Counted from the first letter of the stretch, positions 1 through 11,097 are shown. The stretch is DNA of 64,000 bases from Antedon mediterranea (GCF_964355755.1 NC_092674.1:12715001-12779000), one strand, 5' to 3'. Numbers and translations: made by a program. The notes: generated by a model from the sequence alone, not told the origin.

Positions 1-52
1 TTCGATTTAATCTTCAATAAATATTAAATTATCTAACTCAACTTAATTAGTA
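1..52 (+). repeat. Fragment of repeat family X
   Basis: This stretch resembles the interior of repeat family X near 705-757: a TTCG..TTTAATC..TCAATAA segment followed by AATTATCTAACT and TTAATTAGTA. Only the middle of the element is present and it is cut by the window edge. It is likely a fourth, partial copy of the family seen at 417-889, 17014-17488 and 57979-58097. Bases 53-416 show nothing I can assign. Confidence 0.45.
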
Positions 53-416
53 GGCCTAATGGTTTTCAATTGTTTCCTAGAGCTAATTCATACTTAAGTT
101 GGTTCCTACCCTACCCACCAAAGTTGTTCTGCGTTTAGGGCATGTGATGCACTGTAGGCCTATCCTCTACTGGCTTTACAACGCTACTCATGCCAGTGAG
201 GGAAGGGTGATGATGTGGGTGGTTTAACTGCAATAATAAAGATTTGTACATAAATATACTGCGACTGAAAACGCTAGCTCATTATCCGTTTAAAAAAAAT
301 TATATCCAACCTCTGCAGCACAGATTGAAAAAAAAATGGATCGAATTTCTGTTATGAGTATTATACAGTACTTTCCTTTACGACGCCTGAGGGAATAGAA
401 ACTTGTGGAACGACAC

Positions 417-889
417 AGAGATTGGAATGTTCCATTCTTCGCAAATCAATACATTTGTATAAACGTATATTAAATCTATCAAAATAGTATTTTTTAAAGA
501 AAATCGGCCTGTCTTCAACATTATGATACTGTACTCGAGCTGTTCAACCGGTTTTCAGCTATTAAAAACAATTATCGTAGGAGGAGATAGGAAAATGCGA
601 AGCCTCCTCGCATTTTTGTGGCGGGTATTTTTCAAGATGGACATCCATTAGACAGTGTATACCACGATCGGAAAACACCCCTATTTGGGGCAAATCTTTG
701 AACCTAAATTCGTTTTAATCGTCAATAACTAATTATCTAACTTAATTTAATTAGTAAACAGGGTTACATCAGGTGGTTAAAATCAGTACCGAAAGTACGA
801 ATCAACTTTACATACCATCGAGTAAAAATTCTAAAAGTAAGGCGCGATTTAACGAATTTTGCCCTTACGTAAATTTATATATAGATTGG
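417..889 (+). repeat. Repeat family X, copy 1
   Basis: About 470 bp that matches 17014-17488 closely along its length and 57979-58097 over its last 120 bp. Shared landmarks in order are AGAGATTGGAATGTTCC, AACCGGTTTTCAGC, GGAGGAGATAGGAAAATGCG, ACACCCCTATTTGGGGCAAA, CATCAGGTGGTTAAAATC and the end CGTAAATTTATATATAGAT. Two copies start at the same base and all three stop at the same 3' end, one being 5'-truncated. That pattern fits a retroposed non-autonomous element. No coding potential is evident, and the class is unknown to me. Confidence 0.65.
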
Positions 890-1262
890 GTACGAGTAGG
901 CCAAATAATGGGTACGAGTAAGCCAAAAATGGGTACGGGTAAGCCAAAAAATGGGTACGAGTAAGCCAAATACTTGGGTACGAGTAAGCCAAATATTTAG
1001 GTACGAGTTGGCATGGGGGTACGGGTTGGTTTGGGTACGGGTTAGCCAAAGTGGGTACGAGTTGACCAATTATTTGGGTACGGGTTAGCCAAGTTGGGTA
1101 CGAGTTGGCATGGGTACGGGTTGGTTTGGGTACGGGTTGAGAATACAGGTCAACCCGTACCCATGCCAACTCGTACCCACCAACTCGTACCCAAATTTTG
1201 GCTTACTCGTACCCAAAATTTTGGCTGACCCGTACCCATCATTGGCTGGCCCGTACCCAAGT
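886..1262. repeat. Inverted minisatellite of GGGTAC units
   Basis: A tandem array of 16-21 bp units, each starting GGGTACGAGT or GGGTACGGGT and followed by AAGCCAAA, TAGCCAA, TGGCAT or TGGTTT. Units read forward to about 1140 and then as reverse complements from 1150 to 1262. The switch is a perfect 13-bp inverted repeat (1128-1140 and 1150-1162) around a 9-base loop, so the array is a large imperfect hairpin. Open frames on both strands here are products of the repeat and not genes. Confidence 0.85.
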
Positions 1263-1370
1263 TTAATGCTATTTAAAGTATATTTATATTACATTTAAAC
1301 CCAGTTTTATTAAATTTTTAGATACCAATCATATGTTCGATATTATAATGGCAAAAACTATTGACCTAAA

Positions 1371-3551
1371 ATGTATAATAATATGTATGATTTGAATTCT
1401 CGGCCGGGTTTTTTAGCCCAAGACAGAAATATTTTTAAGTTTGAGGATACTAGCAGTGTAGTATTTTCGGAATTAACGAAATCAGAAGAAGTTTTTTGTT
1501 CGATTCCTGAAGGTTCTCCTGCCTCTGTGAACTTTCCAATTGATTCCAGTTTTCCATGTGCCCCTGAGCTATCTAACAATAAAATATTATACACCAATGC
1601 CCAGAGCATTATGAACAAAATTGACGAACTAAGAGTAGTTGTGTTAGATAGAAACCCAGATCTGATAGCCATCACAGAGTCATGGACAAACGAGAAAATT
1701 AACAATGCAATTCTAAAGTTAGATGGGTATTCTTTGCTGTGTAGGCAAGATAGACTTGATACGAAAGATGGGCGAGGTGGTGGGAACTTACTTTATGTTA
1801 GGGAATCTATTGCTGCAACAGATTTAACTGATATTTCGCAGGATTTCAGCAATTCTGTTTGGGCTGAAATCCACCTAAAGGAGCGTCGGAAAGCCATTAT
1901 TGGTATTGTCTACCGGTCACCTAATAGTTCACTTCACAATAATATACAAATGTATGTACCTATGAGAGAAGTTTTAAATAAGTCGTGTCCTACAGTTATA
2001 ATCGGAGACTTTAATTTTCCAGGTATTGATTTGGAAAATTTAGAGTCTAATTTGGATGGTCAGGATTTTTTGGATTTTGTTCAAGATGCATATCTTACCC
2101 AACATGTTGAATCAGCGACTAGAGGAAATAACATTTTGGATCTTATTTTAACTAATGAACCTAATATGGTGTCTGATGTTGCTTGTGTTGGTAGACTTGG
2201 GTCTAGTGATCATGATATGCTAGAATTTTGTTGTAATATTGATACGCTGATTAATGATAGTACTGAATATGTCTTTGATTTTAGGAGAGCCAACTGGAAT
2301 AATATTAGAGATGTGCTTGTAGAAGTGGATTGGCCCAGCCTAACTGAACTTCCATCTATTTCTGAGTCATGGTCAAAATTTGAAGATGTTTATAATTCTG
2401 TCATAAGGGATAACATACCTTTAAAATTGAGAAGACATAATAGAAAACCGCCTTTTATCAACAGAAAAGTTATTCGTTCAATTCGGAAAAAGAGAAAACT
2501 ATGGAAACGCTACTGTAATTCGAGGGATTCCATAGACTTTGAAATTTATAAGAGATTTTCCAATAGGGTCAAGTCTAAAGTAAGGAGTGCCAAGAGAAAA
2601 TTTGAGAAAAAATTGGCTGATAACTGTAAGCGCGATCCTAAGTCTTTTTATAGTTACATCCGATCCAGTACTAAAACTAAAGATTCAGTGGGGCCCTTAG
2701 TTAATGATGAAGGGAATATAGTTGTTGACGACAAGGAAGCTGCTGAAATTTTTAATAATTACTTTACATCCGTGTTTACAATTAACTCTAATTTTATTCC
2801 ACCTTATTTACCTAACGAGTTTGAAAATGATGATATTTTAACCACTGTACTGTTTACCCCACAGAGACTCTTAAAATTGATGCAGAAACTTAAACCTAAC
2901 AAATCACCGGGACCTGATCATTTGAGTTCAAGAATTTTGTTGGAGACTGCTAGTGTTATTGCGACTCCTTTAGCCCGTCTATTTCAGAGATGTTTTGACG
3001 AAAATTATGTTCCTCCTTTATGGAAGAAAGCCAATGTTTCCCTTATTTTTAAAAAAGGATCTAAGAAATCACCGGCAAACTATAGGCCTGTTAGTTTAAC
3101 TTCCCATTTTTGTAAATTGATGGAATCTGTCTTGAGGGATGACATTATTGATCATCGTGACTCGTTACATTTACTGAATACATCCCAACATGGGTTCTTG
3201 AAAGGAAGATCTTGTCTGACAAATTTACTAATGTTTCTTGAGAAGGTGACATGTGATATTGACCAGGGTTTACCAGTAGATGTAATTTATTTTGATTTCC
3301 AAAAGGCCTTCGATAAAGTTCCTCATGTAAGGTTGATGTATAAAGTTTTGGCTCATGGTATTGAAGGTCCATTTGGCATGTGGATACAAAACTGGCTTAG
3401 TGATAGATCTCAAAGGGTTGTTGTCAATGGTAGGAAATCTGAGTGGGCCCCTGTTCATAGTGGTGTGCCTCAGGGTTCGGTCCTCGGACCGGTGCTTTTT
3501 CTCATTTTTATTGATGACATAGATTTTTCCATTGATTCTTCATTGTTGTGA
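1371..3551 (+). pseudogene. LINE endonuclease-reverse transcriptase, truncated by frameshift
   Basis: A 726-codon frame. The N-terminal third is an AP-type endonuclease: [13 protein letters not shown] near residue 75, ITESW near 102, IGDFNFPG near 210 and [10 protein letters not shown] near 280. The reverse transcriptase follows: [11 protein letters not shown] near 512, NYRPVSLTS near 565, [15 protein letters not shown] near 638 and [11 protein letters not shown] near 697. These motifs are typical of CR1/Jockey-group LINEs, whose product nicks target DNA and copies its own RNA there. The stop at 3549-3551 comes from a perfect 16-bp tandem duplication (3533-3548 and 3549-3564). It cuts the protein just before the FADD catalytic box, which continues in the next frame. 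Confidence 0.85.
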
Positions 3552-3564
3552 TTCTTCATTGTTG

Positions 3565-3873
3565 AAATTTGCTGATGACATTAAATTGTTTGGAAGTGTG
3601 CGTTCCGAGGTTGATCCTGAAGTACTACAAAATGATATTGACAAGTTATCACTTTGGTGTCGTGAATCCCTAATGAGCTTTAATAGTAGTAAATGCTATG
3701 TCATGCACCTAGGATTTAATAATCCGAATCATTCTTATGAACTTGATGGGGTTATCGTAAATTCATGGAATGCTCTCCCTGCCAGTACAGTAGAAGTTGA
3801 CACAACCATACTATTTAAAAGAAAATTTCAGAAGACGAGGGGGGTTAATAGAGGGCCACGACCGGCCCACTAG
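3565..3873 (+). pseudogene. LINE RT C-terminal segment, out of frame, internally deleted
   Basis: This continues the LINE above in the +1 frame. It opens with KFADDIKLFG, the catalytic FADD box, then LSLWCRESLMSFNSSKC. The reading then jumps from YELDGV directly to VNSWNALPAS and FKRKFQK, which are typical of the extreme C-terminus of CR1 proteins. The usual section between them (the Y.YLG motif and the following thumb region) is absent, so there is an internal deletion as well as the frameshift. The copy is almost certainly dead. Confidence 0.8.
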
Positions 3874-3999
3874 CCTCTTGCACCACTCATTTAGAGTGGT
3901 GTACGGTGAGTTACGGTGAGTTACGGTGAGTTACATTATATGTTGACAATGATTTTGAAAAAAATAAAATGAATGAATGAATACCATTGTTTATTTCAT

Positions 4000-5101
4000 C
4001 CTACACAAAAATGAGAATGAGCGTGTTTGATATAATTGGAATCACGTTTATTGGATTATTAAATCTAATCCTTAACCTATTTCACATTGTATGCATTCAC
4101 GTATCATGTACAATAATATCTACCATATTATAAAGAGCGTTTACCTTGGCAATAAGCAATTCAAAGTTGAATATTTTAAATGTGAACAAATTCATCAAAT
4201 GTGCCATGACAAGCACAGTAATCGGTGATACCATACAAAACACACATTTCATGGCTTTGATTAAATTTAATTCAATAGTTTGGAGTCATTTTATAACAAG
4301 TTTCTCTTTCGGATGTAATTTCCAGGGTTCGAATTGTATACGATTAATAAATCTACGTATCTGTATTATTTGTTCATGTCGACATGTATGCTGTTGTACA
4401 CACATCCTTGCCTACACTTATTTATTTACGCCTAAACTTCACTACAGTACAATAGAACCTCTCTTTTTGAACACCCCTATTCAGGGAACAAGAACTCTAA
4501 CTGCCAAATGAAACAACATCATAAAAGCAAATAAAAAAAATTAATAAATAATTATATTCATCATTATTAATACGTTGGTACTTTCTCTGGGTCGAAATTT
4601 GTTATTGGCTAATCGTTGGTTGCTAGATTTTAAATTCTTCTAGATTTATTCAGTCAGTACAGATCAATTATTAGGAGACAATTTTCGAAAGGTGAAGTTC
4701 CAAAGGTGACCTTTTATTAGGTGTTCTTTGTATTCTAAAACCATCTGTGGGCGCGACCTAGATGGTACGCGAGCGAATTGAGCAATGCATCTAGTATTAT
4801 TAAATATCGTCAACAAAATGATAATGTTACTACTGGACAAGTGGTGGTCAATATAAACATAATAATAACCACCAAATATAATTGCTATTATTGTTACTCA
4901 CTCTACCCAAAGACAATTCCTAAACGAATCGGATAGAACAAAAGACAAGAATTCCACCAAACGTTGTCACATTTAAGAATACATTGAACATCATTAACAA
5001 TAAATTTGGTAAAAATATATTTTGTTATTAATTTTTTTTTATTGTTTGCTCTTTTTGGAAGTCAACAATACAGATGCATGTAACTTGTATTATCATATTG
5101 T
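4000..5101. other. Non-coding stretch with a palindromic-repeat fragment
   Basis: No gene is supported here; the frame at 4146-4511 has no recognisable domain. The segment around 4738-4790 (ACCATCTGTGGGC, then GACCTAGATGGTACGCGAGCG) reappears in reverse complement at 13551-13606, so it is a dispersed repeat. The rest is unassigned AT-rich sequence. Confidence 0.5.
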
Positions 5102-5283
5102 TGTGACGTCTATAGTCTTTTGTGGTACACACTACTTATTTGCATGTTTTCCACAAGTGGGTTGGTTTACATAGACGAGGTATTTGTAAAGGGAGGAGTT
5201 ACGGGCAGGAGGTGTTCGCACAACGAATGAAAAAAAGTGGTACCAAGTAAGATGTGCTGTGTATTTATTGTCTAAGCAAAACA
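5102..5283 (+). repeat. 5' LTR of the Gypsy element
   Basis: Aligns with 10920-11097. Shared blocks are TGTGACGTCTATAGTC, TTTTGTGGTACACA, ACTTATTTGCAT, GTAAAGGGAGGAGTT, GGCAGGAGG, ACAACGAATGAA, GGTACCAAGTAAGATGTG and TTGTCTAAGCA. It begins TG and ends CA as LTRs do. Small indels separate the two LTRs, consistent with age. Confidence 0.85.
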
Positions 5284-5527
5284 AGTGGTGTAGAACCCGG
5301 AATCAGTATTCTTATATTGATTTTAGGAATCTGATTTATGTTAAGTTTTGAAATATATTATTGTGTTTGTTATTACGAGTCGGTAACTGCTGACGCTGTC
5401 TACTTAATAGTGATGAGAGGTGATATTGTTGGTCTGGCCATGATTGTTTTTGCGGGGTATTGATTAGTTCCGTGACTCGACGTCGTTGGATATATATGTA
5501 TTCATAACTGATTGAAACTGTATTGGT

Positions 5528-5665
5528 GCTGGGATTCAGAACAGGTAGTGCTGGGATTCAGAACTGTTTGATTTTGGATTCAGAACTAGTAGTGCTGGGA
5601 TTCAGAACTGTTGGTGCTATGATTCAGAACTGTGGGGAGTTGAATTCAGAACTGGTTGGTGTTTG
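5528..5665 (+). repeat. Six spaced copies of GATTCAGAAC in the retrotransposon leader
   Basis: The decamer GATTCAGAAC, or GAATTCAGAAC in the last copy, recurs six times at about 16-30 bp spacing, often within GCTGGGATTCAGAACT. The array lies between the primer-binding site and the first gag-like frame, where packaging or untranslated leader sequence would be. Confidence 0.75.
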
Positions 5666-6089
5666 AGGCGGATATGTTTGTGTGCTGGTTTGGATATTTA
5701 CGGAATTAACCAACGGCTGTGATTGTTAGAATGTAAACGGCAGTAGTTGTGTGGTTGTATATCTTATGTTAATAATATTTATATTTAAGTATCTTATTTT
5801 TATAATTGGATATGTTCTAAATATAATAATTGTATTATCAGATTTTAAATTTGAATGTGAAATTGGCAAGAAGCATTTAAGTATGATATGGGTGGGTCAG
5901 GGTTGAAGTATTCTGGGGATGCGAATGATGATTTTTAGATTAATTTATTCAGAGATTTTCAGACCATGCTTTTTTGCGGGAATATAAAGAACCTACAGCC
6001 CTTTTAGCGTTGAAAACCGTTATATTTGGCCATGCGAAAGTGTTTCTAAATACAATAGACATAAGAATTCTATAACTAAAATACTGGAC

Positions 6090-6278
6090 TTGTTAAAAGC
6101 AAATTTTGAGGGTCAATCCTGGAAATTGGGTATTGAAACTAGGAAACAATTACATTCAGAAACCATTGATAAATATGCGTCGGATATTATTTTATTGGGT
6201 AAGCAGATACAGAAATCAGATTCTTTTATGAGGGTTTATTTATTTTTATTTATATCTAGTCTTTTCGAAATTCTTTAG
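6090..6278 (+). pseudogene. Possible gag remnant
   Basis: A short open stretch in the place where gag should be. Words such as LNSETID-like LHSETIDKYASDIILLG resemble the helical capsid region of Gypsy gag proteins, but there is no diagnostic motif. Surrounding frames are broken. The assignment rests mainly on position between the 5' LTR and the protease motif. Confidence 0.35.
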
Positions 6279-6819
6279 AAACAGCTCGGCTAGCCATATC
6301 CATCCAGCGTACTGTGGATGAACCTTCCTCTGGTACTTTATAAATAACCATCCCAAGTCACGTGTTAGTAATGAAAATACAACGCTAGCCGCTAGCGGGG
6401 ATGTTCGCGCAAGTTTCTAATATATAGACAACATTGAATCGTCTAGTCGGGTTCAGTGGGTGATTCCTCCTTTTAATAGTAATTTTGATGATAGGAAAAA
6501 TGCCGATAGATCTATAGTCGGACATTTAACTCTAAAATTATTTGTTGGCGTTGTGGTTTTGGGGGTCATATGCGAGTGGAATTTTATGCTAGAAAAGACA
6601 GGGATGGCCGTCCGTTAAACTAGAAACCCCGTTTGCAGGTAATTTTTGTAAAACAGTTAGGAACAATGGATGGGAAAATGCAAATGGGGTAGAAAATAAA
6701 CATATCAATATGATAAAAGGTATTTGTCCAAATATTGGGGTAGGAGTAAATAATATAGACCTATCAGTCATTTTTTCTCTTAATGCTGGATTGCATAACA
6801 ATAGTAGGGAGGTTCATGT

Positions 6820-6982
6820 TGCTTTATCGCGCTTAAATTCAATTTATATTTTTGTCGAAGGTAAACAGGCCAAATGTTTAGTAGATACAGGTGCCTCTAT
6901 AAATCTTATTGATCATGACTGGTTGACTAGGAATTTACAGCTAAGGGCAGTGATCTTATCATTACTGGTTCCATATCCTTAA
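6820..6982 (+). pseudogene. Retropepsin-type protease remnant
   Basis: The segment reads IFVEGKQAKCLVDTGASINL, with the aspartic protease active-site signature DTGAS at about 6894-6908. This enzyme would cleave the element's Gag-Pol polyprotein. It sits upstream of the reverse transcriptase as expected for Ty3/Gypsy. The frame ends at a stop by 6982, before a complete protease domain. Confidence 0.75.
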
Positions 6983-7608
6983 ATAACAATACATGGTAAT
7001 AGTTTCGTTGCTCCTATGAACGTTGCTAGGGAATTGTCTGAAGTTATAATGTTAGGCTCTCAATTTTTACCTAACCATGGGGCTAACATTAACTCTTTTG
7101 ACTTTACAGAAAAAGAGTCAAATGCGAGTAGTTGCACGACAGGAAATTCCCGCACGTTTTCAATCTATAGTTCGTTCTCGGCTCTCAAATAAATTACCGA
7201 AGTGCACGATATGGTTATGTCAGGGTGGGCGACGCGTTCCGGCAATAGGTGTTTTGGTTGCCAATACTGCTTCCAGTGTAATTGATAACTGTGTTAATAT
7301 AATTGGTAGGCCTAATGAATACGACAGATAAACCGGTAACATTGTATCCACGCACTAAATTAGGTACTTTCACTGATGTGATTGATGAGATTTTTGTCTG
7401 TCCATTTACGACCATTTCCAATAGGCCTAGTGTAGTAAGTGCTGTTTATCCTTTAGCTAACAATTCAGGGGATACGGACGCGGACCCACTAATTCAAGAG
7501 GTTTGGGCGAAATTAAAGCTTGATACTTCACATATGAATGTTAATGAAGTGGAGTTGATAACTACTATACATTACTTTCCCGAAATATCGATGTTTTTCA
7601 AGTAGAGG

Positions 7609-8332
7609 GTGGACCGCTTGGTAGATAGATACTCGGAGGTTGAACATACAATTTTGACTAACAACCATGGGCCAATAAGATCGCGACCATATAGGCAAGC
7701 CCCCTTATATGCAAGAGCGGATAAGTTAATGAAATGTTACAACAAGGGGTTATTAGAGAATCCACTAGTTTATGGAGTTTTCCGGTCTGTATGATTCTGA
7801 AAGCCGGGACAGATAAAAATAGATTTTGTATTGATTTTAGACGCCTGAACGACATTAGTGCCAGGGACAATTTCCTTTTACCAAATATTAACGATGCACT
7901 TGACAGTTTAGGGACAGCAAAGCCGAAATATTTTTCGACTATAGATTTGGCCTCGGGGTACTGGCAGATTAAGTTGGGTGAGAATTCAAAAGCTAAACTG
8001 CTTTTATTACCGAAGATGAACTTTATGAATTTAATGTTTTCCCTTTCGGGTTACACAATTCTCCGGCAACTTTCCAACGGGCAATGCAGGAAATATTACG
8101 ATGGTTGAAATGGAAATTTGTTTTATGGTATCTGGATGACATAATTATTTTCAGTAATAGTTTGGAGGAACATTTATGTCAGTTGGAACAAGTGATGGAT
8201 AAACTTCGGATGGCAGGACTAAAATTACAACCAATGAAATTTGGTCAAAGGCATGTTAAATACTTAGGTCACATAGTAAGTGAGAACGGGGTGGACACCG
8301 ATCCTGAGAAATTACAATTTGTCCGTGACTAA
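7609..8332 (+). pseudogene. Gypsy reverse transcriptase remnant, frameshifted
   Basis: Reverse transcriptase motifs are spread over at least three frames: an ILTNNHGPIRSRPYR entry region, GVIRESTSLWSFPVC, RFCIDFRRLND, STIDLASGYWQI, then LYEFNVFPFGLHNSP in a new frame, and the catalytic YLDD at 8129-8140 followed by KYLGHIVSENGV. The order and spacing are those of Ty3/Gypsy elements. Frame changes near 7790 and 8000-8030 and the stop at 8330-8332 abolish a continuous protein. Confidence 0.85.
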
Positions 8333-8337
8333 TATCC

Positions 8338-8890
8338 TACACCTAAAACATTATCTGAAGTGCGCTCTTTTCTTGGTTTTGGCTATTATAGGAAATACAT
8401 AAAAACTTTTGTAAAATTGCTGATCCTTTAACTAACTTAACTAGGAAGAGGTGGGGTTTAGCAGGACGGAACTATGCAATAGAGCATTTGAGTTGTTAAA
8501 ACAATTTATTAGAACCCCTAATTTTGGCCTTTCCACGCTTTGATGAGACTGAGTTTAAAGTACAGAATGATGCTAATCATTTATAATTGTGATTTATTTT
8601 GGCCCAGTATCAGGAAGGCAAGGGTACTTGAGCACACGGAACGGAATTATACCACCACTGAACGTGAGGCGTTAACGTTTGTAGAAGGTATAAAGAGATA
8701 TGCCACTTATCTTCAGTATAGTGTGAAATACAATGACCACAATTTTGAATTTCACACTATACTGAAGATAAGGGGCGTATTTCTGTATACCTTAAAAATG
8801 CTATTTTCTAATAAACAAGCAATCGGTCGTTTAGCCAGATGGGCCAGTCCTATAACTTCGAATGATGTAATAATAATAATAATGATGATG
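8338..8890 (+). pseudogene. RNase H remnant with an internal inverted duplication
   Basis: After the RT, NYTTTEREALTFVEGIKRYATYL marks the RNase H domain of Gypsy polyproteins (shown here by its short TTTEREAL core). The next section should contain the TDH motif but is replaced by a perfect 24-bp inverted repeat (8706-8729 and 8749-8772). Upstream pieces around 8340-8540 retain recognisable linker sequence in shifting frames. The copy is inactive. Confidence 0.65.
8706..8772. repeat. Perfect 24-bp inverted repeat, 19-base loop
   Basis: The left arm (8706-8729, starting CTTATCTTCAGTATAG) is exactly repeated in reverse complement at 8749-8772. The loop between them is 19 bases. It lies inside the RNase H remnant and looks like a templated inverted insertion acquired after transposition. 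Confidence 0.95.
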
Positions 8891-9283
8891 CTCTTAGTGA
8901 TTAAATAAATACACTTCTATAGAACCTTGTTTGACATGTGGGCAACCTGATATTGTGCCCTGTGTGTGACCTATTTTTCTATGGGATAATACTTATCAGG
9001 ATAGTATATGTTGTGACAGCGCGAAATCGATTCCTTGTTGCGCTCCAAAAATTGCTGCTTCATCGCTTAGGAAGGGTAACCGAAATAAATACAAAGGGGA
9101 GCTATTAAATTAATACCCCAAATTTTCCAAGTGAAATAAATTTAAGAAGGCGTTATGATCGATGCGAATTCTAGTGTAGGGCTAATGTTAGCATATTTAT
9201 TTAAGGGAGATTTTCATAAGAGCGATAGAAAGGCTAGGGAAGTAGTGTTACATTCTGATCAATATTTTGTTTAAAATGGCCTA

Positions 9284-10490
9284 TTGTATCACATTTGGCA
9301 TACTCCTTCTAAACGGCATGAGCCTGAAAGAAATTTAGTTCGGTTATACGTTCCAGGTACCTTTGTAGACTTGGTATTAAATCAATGTCATTACAATGTT
9401 CTTTCTGCTCATTTTGGGTTTCAACAAACTTATGACCGAATTCGTCAACGATATTTCTGGAAGGGCATGTATCTGGATAAAGATAATTGGTTACGATCTT
9501 GTATTTCCTGCGCGCAGTTCCCAGTGCATTTGAACGGATTGGTGTATTCTTGGGCATTAACCTGTTACAACGACCGGGAATCGATATGTATTATGCTTTA
9601 CTGATCATTGTACTAGATGGCCCATACTAGTGCCGTTGAAAGAGACGGGAGCAGCTACGATAGCCAAAGTTCTGTTTGAATATGTTATGTGTGTACATGT
9701 GGATGTCCGGAAACTCTTTTGAGTGATCTCGGATCAAACTTTCTTAGTAAAATTGTTCTATAAGTATGTAGAGTAATACAAACACATAAAATAAATACCA
9801 GCGCATTTCACCCTCAATGCAACGCCATACAGGAGAGATACAATGCTCTTATCTTAGATTGCATTTCGCATTATGTAAATGAATATCATAATGATTGGGA
9901 TAAATATTTACCGGCGATACAGTTCGCTTATCGTACAGCTCCGGCTACGAACTCTGTTGGTTATAGTCATTTTTACTATTTATATGGCAGGGAATATCGC
10001 CACTATCCCGAAAACATTACGAGATCATATGCATGTGTTAATAAGTCAGTTGGAGATATTTAGAGCTGTTTCTAAAAATCGGGCCGAGTTGAATCAAGCG
10101 AAAATGGAGGATATATATGACGAACGCGTCCGCGATGTAACATATTAAGTGAGCGATTCGGTTTGGGTGTATATACCTGCGTTAAAGAAAGGTTCATCAC
10201 GTATATTATTGATATTATATATATATAATCGATATGCACGACCCACTAATAATAGTCCACATACGGATCCGGAGCAAATGAGTGAGCTGCCGGAATTCGA
10301 GATCGGGGACTGTCCGGAGGACTCATTTGAGCCGTTGATGGTCACCCATAATTTAAATGATATCGGTACGGAAATACCATTAACTATTCCTGGCATTCCT
10401 GAAAGTGACCAAGAGTTTGAAATAAAAAAATTCGGGTATGGTATCAAGTATAAGGCAAAATATGACATGTTAGAAAGTGATGCTATTTAG
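9284..10490 (+). pseudogene. Gypsy integrase remnants
   Basis: The zinc-binding HHCC region is visible at about 9385-9520: CHYNVLSAHFG supplies the two histidines and SCISCAQ the two cysteines, with QRYFWKGMY between them. The catalytic core is badly broken. Later pieces at about 9880-9990 resemble its C-terminal half (NEYHNDWDKYLPA and QFAYRTAP in shifted frames), followed by a conserved-looking tail to 10490. In the intact family the protein inserts the cDNA into the host genome; this copy cannot. Confidence 0.75.
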
Positions 10491-10730
10491 AATTGGTTAT
10501 CCATCTGACTATTGTTCTATCACTGTTCGATTAATATAATTTAGCAACAGAGTCTGTATTTTAGATTATGTTAAATTCTCTAAAGCATGCGGTTATCATG
10601 TTGTCGGTGGGCGTATTTTGTGATATGTATTGTCTATAAATTAAACTGATGACAATTACCAAATTATTAATTTAAATGAATGTATAAATGAATCATAATA
10701 TTATGTAGTGTACAGATGATGGCCTAATCA

Positions 10731-10860
10731 ATAAAAAAAGAAAATGCTAAAAACAAAGTATATATAATTGCCATGGATAATGCGTATGTTGAGATATAAA
10801 AAAAGAAAACTTTAAAAACAAAGTTAAGTATATTAGAATTGGATAATGCTAGATATGTAG
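10731..10860 (+). repeat. Imperfect tandem duplication before the 3' LTR
   Basis: Two adjacent units of about 65 bp share AAAAAAAGAAAA, AAAAACAAAGT and ATTG..ATGGATAATGC-type blocks. They lie in the non-coding stretch between the integrase remnant and the 3' LTR. Confidence 0.6.
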
Positions 10861-10919
10861 ATTTGTATCATATTTGATCGAAATTGTCATGGGTCAATTT
10901 TTGTAGGGTGGGCGTATGT

Positions 10920-11097
10920 TGTGACGTCTATAGTCTTTTGTGGTACACAGTACTTATTTGCATATTTTCCACATCCTGTTGTTGGTTTAGACGAAGTATA
11001 TTATTGTAAAGGGAGGAGTTCCAGGCAGGAGGTTGTGCACAACGAATGAATAACGTGAACGGTACCAAGTAAGATGTGTTATTGTCTAAGCATAACA
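10920..11097 (+). repeat. 3' LTR of the Gypsy element
   Basis: A direct repeat of 5102-5283, starting TGTGACGTCTATAGTC and ending CATAACA. It differs from the 5' LTR by several substitutions and small indels, so the insertion is not recent. Downstream bases 11098-11880 show no gene; the frame at 11076-11285 has no recognisable domain. Confidence 0.85.

Larger units (their letters stand above)
1264..3985 (+). mobile_element. CR1-type LINE with a broken ORF
   Basis: A non-LTR retrotransposon. It has a short leader, an endonuclease-reverse transcriptase ORF from 1371, a second coding segment from 3532 to 3873 in another frame, and a 3' UTR. The UTR contains three tandem copies of GGTGAGTTAC (3905-3934) and ends in AATAAAATGAATGAATGAATA. 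A short GAAT-type terminal repeat is usual for CR1/L2-group LINEs. The 5' boundary is only approximate. The coding region lacks part of the post-RT domain. Confidence 0.85.
5102..11097 (+). mobile_element. Degenerate Ty3/Gypsy LTR retrotransposon
   Basis: Two direct repeats of about 180 bp (5102-5283 and 10920-11097) bracket about 5.6 kb with protease, reverse transcriptase, RNase H and integrase remnants in the Ty3/Gypsy order. The LTRs start TGTGACGTCTATAGTC and end ..ACA. A primer-binding-like segment (TGGTGTAGAACCCGG) follows the 5' LTR, and a G-rich tract (GTAGGGTGGGCG) precedes the 3' LTR. Flanks ATTGT (5097-5101) and ATTAT (11098-11102) may be a decayed 5-bp target duplication. Many frameshifts and stops and diverged LTRs show an old, inactive copy. 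Confidence 0.88.

Noticed and set aside
849-1169. 106-codon minus-strand frame in the GGGTAC array
   Set aside because: The peptide simply repeats the minisatellite unit (NSYP/LTRT words), and frames are open on both strands; no domain.
4146-4511. 121-codon frame
   Set aside because: Composition is that of AT-rich non-coding DNA, with no recognisable motif, splice context or second copy.
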